A stretch of DNA of 64,000 nt from Paramecium pentaurelia (lineage: Eukaryota > Ciliophora > Oligohymenophorea > Peniculida > Parameciidae): NCBI GenBank assembly GCA_905183005.1, contig CAJJDO010000047.1, forward strand, positions 484,097 through 548,096, written 5' to 3'. Below are positions 11,444-23,268 of this stretch, in pieces. The translations under genes and the position numbers were made by a program. Under the pieces are notes generated by a model, which had not been told where the DNA came from, did not search any database, and saw nothing but the letters and a program-made list of their open reading frames with translations. Within the stretch, counting starts at the first letter, position 1. Each line of letters opens with the position of its first letter.

Positions 11444-12903
11444 ATGATAAAGGAAGTTTGTGATATTTGCAATGATATTGAATGTATTGAATCTCATAAA
11501 TTTATTCTAAAAACAGATTTATTGGATTTCTAATAAAAAGCACTTCCTTTACTAACATAACTATAAACCATATTATATGATCAATTACCTAATTAAATTG
11601 ATTAACTAAATAAAATGATTAATTAAGCATATTAAGGCTTTACTAAAAGTTCTTAGAAGAAATAAATTGAAAATCTGATGTCTATATTACAAAATGAAGA
11701 ATAGAAATATTAATTTTAATTAATAAATTTTTATATTGCACGTGATCAAATTAAATAAATAAAAGAGAAATTAAAAGAAGTAATAGATTTTGAATTAATA
11801 ATCTAAAGATGTATATCATAATTTAATTAGAATTAAAATATTACAAAAGAAGTATAAACTATAAATTTTGATGATGATTAAGATCTTATTTAAACTACAA
11901 ATAAAGAATAAACAGATTAATTATTTATAAAATAAATTGATATACCAATCTTAAATTAAAATATAATTGAAAAATCTAATAATTTTGAGATTCCAACAAC
12001 TTTTAAATTTAAAAGAATGTATAGTATTACTTGGTTGAATGAAAATTTATTGGGAATAGCAGCAGGTGATTATAATCCATATATAATATTTGATCCTTAA
12101 ATGTAGATAATTAAATAATAAATATTTTAAGAGAAGAATGGAGTTTATGATTCAATTGCAATAGGAAATGATAGAATAATATTAGCATATGTACATAATA
12201 TCAAAATGTTTTAATGGATTAATAATCAATATATAGCAAATAAATTAGAATTTGAAGAATCTTAAGGAACACCAAGTAAACTATATTATTGTTCTTAAAC
12301 ATAATCAATATTTGCAACAAATACATTCTTTTAAGTTATATCTTAAAATTATGTATATTAATGGAAATTAGATTCTGGCAAATTAATAAAGTATAAAATT
12401 TAGGGTTCAACATTTGGTCCTATGTGTTTAATTAATTAAAAATTAATATTTTGTTTTAGTTTATGGGAAATGAAGAGTAGAAGTCAAAGATAAAATTTAA
12501 TATATTTTTGGTAATATGAATAAAATACTCCAATAAAGAAAATAGATACATCTTAGCCATAATATGCTATGATAGTAAGAATGAACTAATTATTTGGATT
12601 TGGTTCTGAAATAACAATTTGGAATTTAGATAATTATCATTTAATTAAGAAAATAACATATCCTGATAAAAAGTTAAATCCATGGTGCGTATGTTCATTT
12701 GAATAGTCTTTAATATTAGGTTGTGAAGATGGAAGTATTATTGTTTTTAGATTGTAGATATAATGATTGTAAATGAATAGTTTAATAAATGGGATAAGAT
12801 TATGAAAATGAGAGCAAAGACAATGAAGATGAATGTGTTAAAAGATAAATGTGTAATTGCAGCATTAGATTGTAGTTTTAGTATCCTTTAAATAAAAAAG
12901 TGA
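11444..12903 (+). CDS. WD-like beta-propeller protein
   Basis: The N-terminus VCDICNDIECIESHKF has a short Cys/His pattern, followed by about 170 residues of Gln/Lys/Asn-rich coiled coil. A divergent propeller begins at KRMYSITWLNENLLGIAAGDYN. Typical blades are visible, for example GFGSEITIWNLDNYHL and CSFEQSLILGCEDGSIIVF. The frame reaches TGA at 12764, but the next 130 bp encode an obvious last blade in another frame (KDKCVIAALDCSFSILQIKK, TGA 12901). A splice or frame change near 12740-12790 is therefore likely; the end given includes that blade. Propellers are scaffolds; partners unknown. Confidence 0.7.
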
Positions 12904-13271
12904 TATAATAAATATATATGTATATCAAATATCTTATTTACTTTTGAAGTTTAATAATATATTATTATCTAAAACATCTTATTTAATATAATAATATCTA
13001 ATCTTAAAAGGAATTATAAATTAAATATTTACAATATTAAAGTACCTAAAAAGAAAGTTATATATTTTTAGTTAAAGAATATTGTGATAATAGAATTGTT
13101 TGTCCTTTTAGAAGTGAATAATTTAATATACCTCTTTATTATGAATTAATTAAAAATTTCTTTTTATTCTTATATAAATTGATCTGCCATATATTTTAAA
13201 TATAAATTAAAGAAGAAGAAACTAAGGTATATTGATTTTACTAGGTATGTAAATTATTTTAATTGCTTATA
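12904..13271. other. Intergenic, AT-rich
   Basis: About 370 bp between convergent gene ends. Frames are open by virtue of the low TGA frequency, but no motif, signal peptide or domain was seen. Confidence 0.5.
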
Positions 13272-13609
13272 TCAATTTGTTTCTTATAGAAATCCTGCAT
13301 CTCTTTTAGGGAATGCATTACATGAATCAACATGAATTTCGCTAGAGTTTATTAAAACAAAATATGTTACAATCCTGTTCTGCAACTCCAAACATCATGT
13401 AGTTTTTCATCCTATAAACACCAATGTCTTTAACAACATTATGATTTATGTAATCCTGCACAAACATGTCCATCTGCTCTTCTACAATCTTTGTGGCAAT
13501 CATTATTTTCAATAGATGATCTTACCCATTTTTTATCGTTACTAGTAATGGGAGGAGCCATTGTGGCAGAAACAATTGTCACAATCAATAGAACCAATAA
13601 TAATCTCAT
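13272..13609 (-). CDS. Secreted Cys-rich protein
   Basis: About 102 aa, ATG at 13609. Starts with a signal peptide (MRLLLVLLIVTIVSATMA), then a Cys-rich body: CHKDCRRADGHVC, QCCQRHWC, SCRTGF. A 29-nt GTAACA…CTAG intron changes frame into EIHVDSCNAFPKRDAGFLQETN, TGA at 13272. Splicing here both extends the protein and adds one more Cys, so the intron is well supported. Probably extracellular, disulfide-bonded; no named family recognised. Confidence 0.65.
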
Positions 13610-14696
13610 TTCCGTTTTTATGTAATTTAATTATAATATATAAATATTAAAAACTTAGATGAGTTTACAAAACATTATAGCATAATGAATTCTCTAAATA
13701 AAATGAGTTAATAATCAATTTTACCATTTTGTCTATTTTTGCCATAATCATTTAAATTATTTTATTTAAACATACAGATTAATGAATCACTAATTTCCCA
13801 TTAAAGAAACTTGAAAATAACTAATCTTAAATTTTTGTACAGATACTTTATTAATTATATCATACAATAATAATAATTTGATACATTAAATCTCAAAATT
13901 AGCAGTAGAAACTCTGATCAAGAGAAAATACTTAAAATATAAAGAAGCTTAATAAATTATAAAGCCATATTCTATATATTACTTCTATTTAATAAATAAT
14001 TAAACATAAAATAACTATTATGAATATCAAAACTCCAGAAACAATCAAAGCTACTTAATCAAATTGTTCTAATTCCACAATTTTTTAATTTACAGTTGAG
14101 AAAATAGATTTCAGCAATCCAAAACAACTGTTATTATTTAAGTCACAATTAGCTCATTTAATTATTAAAAAATGAAGTATGATAGCCTTGTTTTATTCTA
14201 GACTCTTGCCATATCCATTTCCAATTTTGATCTGATGAAATTATGATTGTCAGATAACATATTATATTTAATACAATCAACTATTTTCTTCTTAATTTTG
14301 CTGTTGTTTTAAATTTTCTATTGAATATATAATTGTTGAATATATAACAACAATTCACTATCAAATAAAATTAACAGAAATTCTCAAGATTTGAATAAGT
14401 AATTTAAATATACATCAAATATTTAGTATAGAAGATAAATTACTTATTTATAGAGAAGATTCTATAAATTATTAACAATTCATGTGTAAATATTAATAAT
14501 TAGTATAACTATAAATAGGTTGTGGCTTAAATTGAAATGTTCAAATAAAATTCATATATTGATTGAAATAAATTTATGATTATTGTTACATAATTATTAA
14601 TTTTGTGTTCTTATTATATTATTATTTTATTATAAAGTTATTAAAACAATAATTTAATAAATACACTTATAATTAATATTTAATTCAAAAAATTCA
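13610..14696. other. Long intergenic stretch with two weak ORFs
   Basis: About 1.1 kb. A + frame from ATG 13685 to TGA 14021 (112 codons) and another from ATG 14020 to TGA 14173 (51 codons) are open under the ciliate code. Neither shows a motif, and in AT-rich DNA with TGA as only stop such lengths arise by chance. The segment 14180-14690 holds nothing I can identify beyond A/T runs. Confidence 0.4.
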
Positions 14697-15670
14697 ATGA
14701 GTGCTTTGAAAGCAATCGTTACTTTAGACACAGGTGATAAACCTGAATACATTCATATTTATGAAGGAGATGATATTGAGATGCTTGCAGAATTCTTTTG
14801 TGATAGACACAATATTCAAGAGGATGGCAAATAATTTATAATTGATCATATAAAAGATCAACTAAAATTATAAGAAAAGCAAATTAGATAGAAATTTGTA
14901 CCTTAAACAAATTCATTGAAATAATGTTAATCATAAGCTATTATTTATAAACCTGCATAAGTTAGTAAATAATTTAAGCAATTAATTTAGAAAAAAATGA
15001 TTATGAAGAATTACATAATACAGTTTGGGCTTAGATTTAAAAGAAACCATCAACTACATAATTACATTAGCGAAATACTAGCAATTTTATAAGTTAAGGT
15101 TAAAAATCATAGGGAAATTTATTATTAAAAAAAAATGAATTGAAGAATGCCAAATGTATAACTGATATAGAATAAAATAAAGATTGTAAATAATAACCTA
15201 AGAGATCAAGATAAGAATAAATTGATTTTGCTAATAGATTGATATCCTAAAAAAATGTATCAGAAAAAAGATTATAGAAATTAAGAATAGAATCAAATTC
15301 ACCTATTAGTCATGATTTTAGACCAAAAGTAACAAAAGATAATATCTATAAAAAAGTAAGCAAAAAAATTGATTAAGAAGATTATGAATTAGCATAAATG
15401 ATAGGAATACCTTAAAGAAAAAAGATTTTTGAGTTTGCATAATAAAAGATAAAATATAAATAGGATCAAGATATTTTGAAGAGAATATTTAATCAACTTG
15501 ATAATGATAAAGATGGTTAAATATCAACTAATTTTATAAATTTAGATATTGATCATTAAATTTTAGAAAAAATCAAACCAGTTTTATGTCATATGGAAGC
15601 TTAACATTTAATATTAGATTTTGATTCATTTTCTAATTTAATGAAATCTTTTTAAATTTTGATTTATTGA
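14697..15670 (+). CDS. EF-hand-containing protein
   Basis: About 315 aa. The N-terminal 60 residues (YIHIYEGDDIEMLAEFFCDRHNI) form a compact acidic domain of the kind found at the start of several ciliate proteins. After a 26-nt intron near 14974 comes a long basic Lys/Gln-rich middle. Near the C-terminus is one EF-hand loop, FNQLDNDKDGQISTNFI, with the D-x-D-x-D-G-x-I calcium-binding pattern. A partner hand is not evident. Probably a calcium-responsive structural protein, possibly cytoskeletal (inference). Confidence 0.7.
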
Positions 15671-15932
15671 AACTATTATTTTAATGTAATAAAAAATTTT
15701 CTTAATTATATATTGAAGAAAATATCATAAAATTTTATAATTGTTTGAATTAATTAGATCAAAAATAATAGATAACTTAATATATATATAATTTAATCAA
15801 TATGTAATTTAAATTTCTATATACCTGTGTATTAAATATTTAATAATCTAATCTTATATTTTTATAATTCTATCTGATTCTTCAAAGTAAAAATTATTAA
15901 TTAACTCAATATTGATAATATTTTTAATAAAT

Positions 15933-16884
15933 ATGGGGAAAAAATAATCAGAAAATAACAAATAATAAAAGAATAATGGATCTAATAGGAAAGATAAATC
16001 GAGAGGAAGGCCTCCAAAATAACAAGTTAAAAATTTAAATTGATATTCTTAGATTCAAACTTCCAACTCGATTGATACATAACCTTTCGACATTAATTAA
16101 AAGTAATTTTGGTTTACAGTGGATGAAGCAAGAGAAATAGTTAGAATACTAGCAAGTAAATGCCAAATTTTATTTAAATGTCTCAGCGGATAATCTGCAA
16201 ATAATCTTAAGACTTAATTTTGGTCTTCTAATCAACCATAAATTTCTTTTAATATTTTTAAACAAAAACGATAAGAGTTTGCAGAAAAAGTTACTGTATA
16301 TTATTTGATAATATCAAATTATTTAGGAGCTATAAACAGAATTATTAAAAAAACTTGAATAATATTTATAAATTAAATTGATTGGGGAAAAGGAGCAGAT
16401 GAATTATTTTTTTTTTGGAAACAATACTACTCATGATACTACTTTAACAGAAGAAACATAAGATACAATAATATAATTATTAAATCCTATTATTCATGAA
16501 GATTTCTTAGGAACATTGAAAGAACTACTAGTATTAACAAGTTAACCAGAGAATTCTATTCTAGACTTAAAATAAATAGATTTATATAATATAAATAAAC
16601 ATAAACATTTAGTAAGTTGGGCATTTGTTATTGCTTGGGGAAAAGAAGTAAGGGATCATTTAACAAGATTATAGTAGAAAATATTTAGTGAGGAAGAAAT
16701 CCCTTCATAAAAATAAGACACACCTCAAAATTTGATCGAATAATCAGCTAAAATTTAGGAAAATAAAGAAAAAGAAGTTCTTTTAAATATTGATCAATTA
16801 ATTCAAAACTATCAAGAAAAGTATGAAAACGAAATAAATGATTTAATAGATATATTAAAATAAAGATTCACAAATAAAATGTGA
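15933..16884 (+). CDS. Hypothetical protein with an AT-hook-like motif
   Basis: About 297 aa. The start MGKKQSENNK leads into a basic SRGRPPK, the core of an AT-hook minor-groove-binding motif. A 27-nt intron (16024-16050) and a 31-nt intron near 16290-16320 restore one frame through a mixed domain containing FWFTVDEAREIVRIL and SWAFVIAWGKEVRDHL. It ends in a Gln/Glu-rich coiled coil before TGA 16882. DNA binding is suggested by the hook alone; no other domain recognised. Confidence 0.6.
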
Positions 16885-17533
16885 TGATTTTATTAGAATT
16901 ATATCCCATTATAATTTGAAATTTATACTATAAAATTAGTTTTAACAATTTTTATTATATCAAATCCTTTGTTTCAAAAAGAGTATATATTTATCTTTTT
17001 GTCTTCATCTAAGATTTCATTTACACAATAACTATTTCCTTCAAGTAATAGTATCTATAAATTATTTGATAATTGATTAGAATAAATAAAAAATCTTCCT
17101 ATTACCTATCTTCTATATATTATTTAATTATTATGTTGTTTTTTTTTAATAAGTATATTTCTTTTTTTATTTTTCATAAGAAATTTAGGATTTAATCACT
17201 TTAGATGAATCTATTTATACAATTCAGTTTGAATGAATTTGATATTCACTTACTAAATTAAATCTAATTGATTAAAACCATATATAGAAAGCCATAAAAT
17301 AATTCATAAGATGGATAATATATATAATTAATTAAGAAAGAATGATAAATTTAAATTTTACAGTTTTATTTTAATTCAAATACTTTGATAAGAAATGATA
17401 ATATATAAATTAAAATTTAAAATGATTAAGGTATTAAGATTGATTTAAGATAGAATCAAGTAAAATAAGAATTCTAAAAGAATTCAATTTTTTTCATATA
17501 TCGAATTAAATTATTTTTACTATTTAATAATAA
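16885..17533. other. Intergenic with one doubtful small minus-strand ORF
   Basis: About 650 bp, AT-rich. A minus-strand frame (17177 to 16974, 67 codons, MKNKKRNILIKKK…) ends in a stretch resembling a propeller blade (FFIYSNQLSNNLQILLL). It has no start context or partner exon and could be a relic or chance. Nothing else identified. Confidence 0.35.
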
Positions 17534-18574
17534 ATGGGGGCTTGTAGTGGAATATGTGGATAAAGCAATGCAGATCATACAATAGTGAATGCTAATCATG
17601 TAAATCATTCAGATGTGGAATAATAAATTGATTAAGGTCTAAAAGGATCAGGACATTCAGTTAGATAGTCTCAACAATCTTCAGATGTGAATGTTCCTTA
17701 AGTTCATTATGAGAATGATTATTATGAATAACAAAAGAGATCAAATTAGAAGTTTGAAGAAATAAAAACTTAATTACAACATGATTCTTTTCTTGAAAAA
17801 TGTGAACCTGTCACTCTAGAAACTGGAGCAATATATACTGGATAATGGAAAGATGAATAAAGAAATGGATGGGGAAGGTAAGTTTGGCCAGATTAATCAG
17901 TATATGAAGGAGAATGGGTTAATGATAAAGCTTGTGGTAGAGGTAAATTGATACATGCAGATGGAGACATTTACGATGGTGAATGGGCTAATGATAAAGC
18001 TAATGGCTTTGGAAGATACTATCATAGCAATGGAGCAACATATTAAGGATAATGGAAAGATGACAAGTAAGAAGGTTTTGGTGAAGAAACTTGGCCAGAT
18101 GGATCTAAATATAGAGGATAATATATTGATGGTAAAAAACATGGAAAAGGTAGATTAGAATTTATTGATGGTTCATATTATGATGGTGAATTTTAGGCTA
18201 ATGATATTCATGGAAAAGGTATATATTGATTATAATATATTTAGGATTATATATTTGGGCTGATAAGAGGCAATATAATGGGGATTGGTAGAGGAATAAA
18301 ATGCATGGATATGGATTAACCAAATGGCCTGATGGTAGATCTTATGAAGGAGAGTAAGTTTTTTTATTTAAATATTATTAGATATAAAGAAGATAAAAAA
18401 CATGGACATGGAACCTTTATATGGAGTGATGGTAGAAAGTATATAGGTTAATGGGTTGATGGGAAATAATAAGGATAAGGAGTATTCATTAAATCAGATG
18501 GAACAAGCAAAAGAGGAGAATGGGCAGATGGCAAGAGAATTAGATGGACTGATATACAAAAAGATAGTTATTGA
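17534..18574 (+). CDS. MORN-repeat protein with MGxC N-terminus
   Basis: About 328 aa. Starts MGACSGICG, a likely N-myristoylation and palmitoylation site, then about 95 polar residues. About nine MORN repeats follow (YxGxWxxxxxxGxGxxxxxDGxxY), such as YEGEWVNDKACGRGKLIHADGDI. Two introns interrupt repeats, 18219-18244 and 18354-18381. MORN repeats bind membranes or form rigid rods, and many ciliary and basal-body proteins carry them. Membrane attachment plus MORN suggests a cortical or ciliary membrane scaffold (inference). Confidence 0.88.
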
Positions 18575-19117
18575 CATTTTAAATTATATATATGATTTAT
18601 TATTAAACTACTCTTAAATTTTACTATTTTTTAATACTCTCAAATAAGCACCATAAATTCATAATTTTAATTCAGTTAATATTAACTATAAATAATTAAA
18701 ACAGTATTTTTTTAGTTTTAGAAATAATTATTAATTATAAGTATTGATCTTTTTTAATATTTATATGTATAGATCTAATAAGTATGATTAGAATAACAAA
18801 GATTGAAAAATAAATTATAAAACTTAAATTTTAACAGTTGAAATACTATTGTTCTTTTTAATGTATATATATCAAATTTGTGAGAATATTTTATTAATTA
18901 TCTTAATAAATAGATGAAATTTATATATATTTATTAATTAGTTAAAAAATGGAAAAAATAAGAAAAAATTGATCTATCTTTATTAAATCATTTATTTTAT
19001 ACTATAATTCTATCTTAAATCCATAAATGTTTCTTAATCATGTTATGAATATCAATTATAAAATACATTATGAAATTTCTTTAAAATTTGAGTTTAATAA
19101 ATAACTCATTATAATAA
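18575..19117. other. Intergenic, AT-rich
   Basis: About 540 bp between tandem genes. No coding signal, repeat or RNA gene recognised. It presumably carries the 3' UTR of the MORN gene and the promoter of the coiled-coil gene. Confidence 0.5.
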
Positions 19118-20648
19118 ATGTTATCAAATACATCAAGAGGGCAGTAATAAAATCAATTTTCAAAAACATAAACTCAAACTTTAATACCACTTTCTGAAAT
19201 CAATCATATAAGAGGAAAACTAAAGGGTGGAAATTAGGCTACAGAAGAACGATAACTGGATAAAATGAGAATGTATAACTTGTTTTCATTTTTAGGAAGG
19301 CAAATTCTGAAGAAAGGATGAAACGTTGGCCAACGACTATTGCTGCTTATAAATAAAAGAGAGATCAGCATAGATTTGAAAAATTTGCAGCAGCAGAAGA
19401 AGAGAGAAGATAAATTGATATTGTAGAGGAGATTTATTAAAAGGAACAGAAGAAAATTACTTTAGAAAAAGCTAATAAATAAATTTATGAAGATGGTGAT
19501 AGGGTAAAAGCATTTCATGGGAAAATGCTTTTTTCAGATGTATTATAAGAGAGAGATGAATAAATTGTAATGGAGAAATATAAGAAAGAACTTCTGAAAT
19601 AATAAGAAGAGATCTATTAATAAATATTAGAAGAATAATTAGATGAATATGATTAAAAGTAAATTGTAAAATAGAAATTGTAATAATAAAAGAAAAAAGA
19701 ATAAAAGGATATGCTACATAAGTATTATAATATATATTTAGATAACATGAAGAAATGAAAGAGAAACATCTTACAAAATTAAAAGAAGAAAGAATTGAAG
19801 GAGAATTAATTAAATAAAAGGTTAAAGATGCTTTAGAAGAAGAATAAAAGATATAAAGATTAAAATAATAAAAGATATTAGAAAATTAGAGATTAGTATA
19901 ATTGGCAAATGATTAATTAAAAGATTTTAAGGTTCAATAGAAAATAAAAGAGAAAGAAGAAGATGAAAAGATAAGATTACATGCAGAGAAGAAATAAAGA
20001 ATAGCTGAAATGAGAAAAGTAAGGGAAGACTTAAAATTTCATGAAAAATAAGAATAAAGATAAAAATTGATTGATAGATAAATTTAATAGTTAGAGATAT
20101 TAAAGAAAGCTTAGGAAGAACATTTGAATAAATAAATTATTGAAGCTTAAGTTAAAGCAGAAGAAGTAGAAAAAATAAAAAAGTAGAAGAGAGAATAAAT
20201 GTTTAGAGCAATAGATTATAGTAGAAAGATTAAAGATGAAGTAAAAGAAACAGAATCTAAATGTATTTAATATTATTTATTATTAAGCTGTTGATTATCA
20301 TAAAAAAGAATTTTAAACATATTGGGAAAAAAGAGGAAAAGAATTAGAAGGAATAGAAAGAGCAGAGACTACTGCATAAAGAGAGAGAAGAGTTTAAAAT
20401 GCAAGATTCTAATAAAATTAGATTGATGAAAAACAAGTAATTATTATAATTATAATCTATAATAGGCTTTAAGAGAAAAAGATTATATTGAATAATTAGA
20501 TTAATAAGAAGAGAAATAAAGAAAAATAGAGAAAGAGGATGAAATTTTCATGATGTGGGCAAGTTAAAAGATTTAAGAGCATTAGAAAGAAGGAAAGAAT
20601 ATTTTGCCATTAATAAAAGAACTAAAGAATTTAAGCAAAGTCCCATGA
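19118..20648 (+). CDS. CFAP210: CFAP210-like (CCDC173) axonemal coiled-coil protein
   Basis: About 477 aa, almost entirely charged coiled coil. The N-terminal third carries the family signature: RRQIDIVEEIYQKEQ, then DRVKAFHGKMLFSDVLQERD, the pattern seen in CFAP210/CCDC173 of the trichohyalin-plectin-homology group. Family members are microtubule inner proteins of ciliary doublets. Introns: 23 nt near 19287, 20 nt near 19721, 25 nt at 20263-20287 with an AAG acceptor, and 29 nt near 20436. Without the AAG intron the frame stops within a dozen codons; with it, KSVDYHKKEFQTYWEKRG continues the coil. The assignment to CFAP210 over other TPH proteins rests on remembered motif similarity. Confidence 0.72.
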
Positions 20649-20742
20649 TTAAATATATTAATAATTATGTTTCTATTAATTTTCTTAATAAAAACAAATT
20701 TATAATAATATAGGTTTTAATTATACATACAAATATAGTATA

Positions 20743-21823
20743 TCAAAGTTTAATCTTTTTCTTATTATTAGTAGTATTTTATATTACTTCCTTTTTCATT
20801 TTTTTTGATTTACTATCTTATTTATTTTCTATATCATATTAATCTTATTAATTCCTTTCTATAGGCACACAATTTTCTATTTTTTCTAGTGAAATTTATG
20901 GTTACTACTCGTCTTTATTATGGCAATTCTCACATTTACATAAATCAGTGCATTTTTAATTTATACTGTAACACTCACAATATTTTTTTTTACATTCTGA
21001 TTTTTTACAATTACAACCCTTTTTTATTTCCTTTTGTTATTCTTTTTAAGACTTCTATTCTGTCAATATATAAATATTTTTATACCTTAGATGACTTATG
21101 GCAACTAACCATTATTAGTTAGAATTGGTGCATATGCTTCTGGGTTTCTAAGGAGAGCTTCTTCTATTGCTTTAGATCTTTCATTTGGATTGTCTATTCT
21201 ATTTTTGCATTCAGTACAATTACAACTTTAAGAACATACCTAAAATATTGATTTAAAAAAAAAACCCAATTATTTGTAAAGCATTCACAATAGAGTTTTA
21301 AGCATTTACTTTTTTTGCAGTTGCATTGAAAAGGAGAGACTTTTTAATATTAAACTAATTGATTAACTTTAGATTAGAGCTCTTTGGATAAAGTATTTTA
21401 GTATTAGGAAATATCATAAGGAGGATAGCAAAATGGTGGAAATGATGGTCTATACCAAGGAGGAGGATATGGTTATGGAAATGTATGGATAAACTAGTTA
21501 TTTTGAGGATATTTGATTTGCTATGGTATTTATTAATAATATGGAGGATAATGATAAAAATGTCTATTATTATCATCTTCTTATTATTCTAAACCATCTC
21601 CAGCTGATAGTTTTCTAAATGGATATTTTGGCTTATTTTTATCTATGAGTTCTTGTTCAGGTTAGAGATTGAATGGAGAAATGTTATATGGTGGTTAAAG
21701 ATAAAACTACTATGGAGTGAATCTTGGTGATATGGTTTGTTAATGTTAAGGCCAATCTTGATCATAATAGTGAAGTTTTTTATCAGGTTTTTGTTCATTG
21801 GAATTGTGATCATCTTAATTCAT
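20743..21823 (-). CDS. CXC/CRC-domain protein (tesmin/TSO1/LIN54 family)
   Basis: About 342 aa. The first 150 residues are rich in Pro, Tyr and Gln. Two cysteine-rich CXC motifs follow: FQCNCKKSKCLKLYCECF… with CSQSCNCTECKNR, then GCNCKKSECKKKYCECY with CTDLCKCENCHNK, joined by a conserved-type linker (NPNERSKAIEEALLRNPEAY). A 26-nt intron splits the first motif and another 26-nt intron with a CAG end precedes the second. CRC domains bind DNA (CHR-like elements) in DREAM/MuvB complexes; a transcription-factor role here is by family. The start is only 23 bp from the divergent Tom40 start. Confidence 0.9.
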
Positions 21824-21846
21824 AATAAATTAATTAAAAATTAATA
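21824..21846. promoter_or_regulatory. 23-bp divergent intergenic region
   Basis: Only 23 bp, almost all A/T, separate the initiation codons of the CXC gene (minus) and the Tom40 gene (plus). Promoters and 5' UTRs must overlap the neighbouring coding DNA or be extremely short. No specific element is visible. Confidence 0.5.
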
Positions 21847-22994
21847 ATGGCAGCAATCAACAAAGAATAGGTTGACATGGATAATCCAGCATTTGCCTAA
21901 TAAGATCCACATCTTAAAATAAATGATGAAGAAGAAATGAGTTTACCACCTTAATTTAGAAATCGTTACCCAAGAAGACCACCACTTTTTGATGGTTTAT
22001 TGAATAATGTTAGGGCTGTTACAAAAAAAGTAGAACATATCAAAGGATTTAAATTTGAAGTAGCAGGAGGATTATCAAATAATTTTCATTTAGCTCATTC
22101 TTGGATGATTCCTCCATCAGTATATTTAATAATTTCTATAAATTTAGAATAAAGGCAAAGCACCTAATCCTAATCCTATGAAACAACCTCCAGTCCCTAG
22201 CTACACTTTAGCTGCCCAATATTTAGGAGGAGAATTAAGAACTCCATTTGATTAACCTTCCTATATTATGACTGGAAGATGGGACTCTACAGGTAAATTA
22301 GAAGCTGCCATAATAAAGAAATTGAATGAAATGTTTAATTTTAGGTATATATATATAATTCTAACATTAAAATAGATTCAGTGCCTTTTATTTGGATTCT
22401 AGTCCTAATAATGCATAAGTCCATTTTGATTGTGACATTTCAGGAGATGATTATGTTCACTCTATTAAACTGGGTACAGGATTGTACAGTTTTAATATGA
22501 TGTAAACAATTGGAAAGAGAGTAGTATTGGGATATGAAATGATGACATTAGTATAAAATTATATATATATTAGACTGAAAGAAATATGTCATTAATGAGT
22601 TATGCCTTTAAATTTGGAATAAGTTAAAAGTAGAATTTCTATGCCTAATATGTAGGAGCTGCTGATTAATTAATTTTAGCTTATAACCATAGAGTATGAT
22701 ATTTTAATTAAATTTAGCTCTTGGACAAAGCTTACTTTATGTCTGAACTTGAATATTCAAATTAATCAGGGGAATCTAGAACTATTCTTGTAATAGAATT
22801 TATTAAATCATTTTAAGGGTTACAGATAAAAGTTTGCCACATCTGAAGTCATAATCACTGTAAATTCAAAAATGAAGTTTAGTTCTGCATTAACTTTGTA
22901 AGGATTTGCCTATCAATTAAAATTATGTGCAATTGCAGATTATAATAAGGATTCATATAAGTTTGGTTATGGTATTGCAATGGGTTAAGTTTGA
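21847..22994 (+). CDS. TOM40: Mitochondrial outer-membrane translocase pore Tom40
   Basis: About 337 aa beta-barrel of the eukaryotic porin family, the protein-conducting channel of the TOM complex. Recognisable elements: VEHIKGFKFEVAGGLSNNFHLAHSW, YTLAAQYLGG, a run of alternating hydrophobic strands, and the C-terminal GYRQKFATSEVIITVNS…FGYGIAMGQV close to the beta-signal. Five introns, including 22790-22817 which ends in AAG; without removing it the frame stops, with it TILGYRQKF is continuous. N-terminal 40 residues are polar, as usual for the cytosolic tail. Divergent from the CXC gene. Confidence 0.9.
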
Positions 22995-23268
22995 TAACTA
23001 GTATATTAAAAAAATATATATTTTCAAGTTTTAGCTATACTGTTTATTTAATAAGTTGTTAAATTATTTTCATAGATTTAATAATTCTATCTTTAATACA
23101 TTTTATAAAGAAGATAAATTTAATCAATTAATTTTATTTAATAAAAAATAATTCATTTATATATTCAATTTAATACAGTTTAATTTAGTATGTATTTTTA
23201 TTAAAATTTATTGCAATATATAAATACCAAAATAATTAGATTGCTAATATTATTAATAAATATAAATA

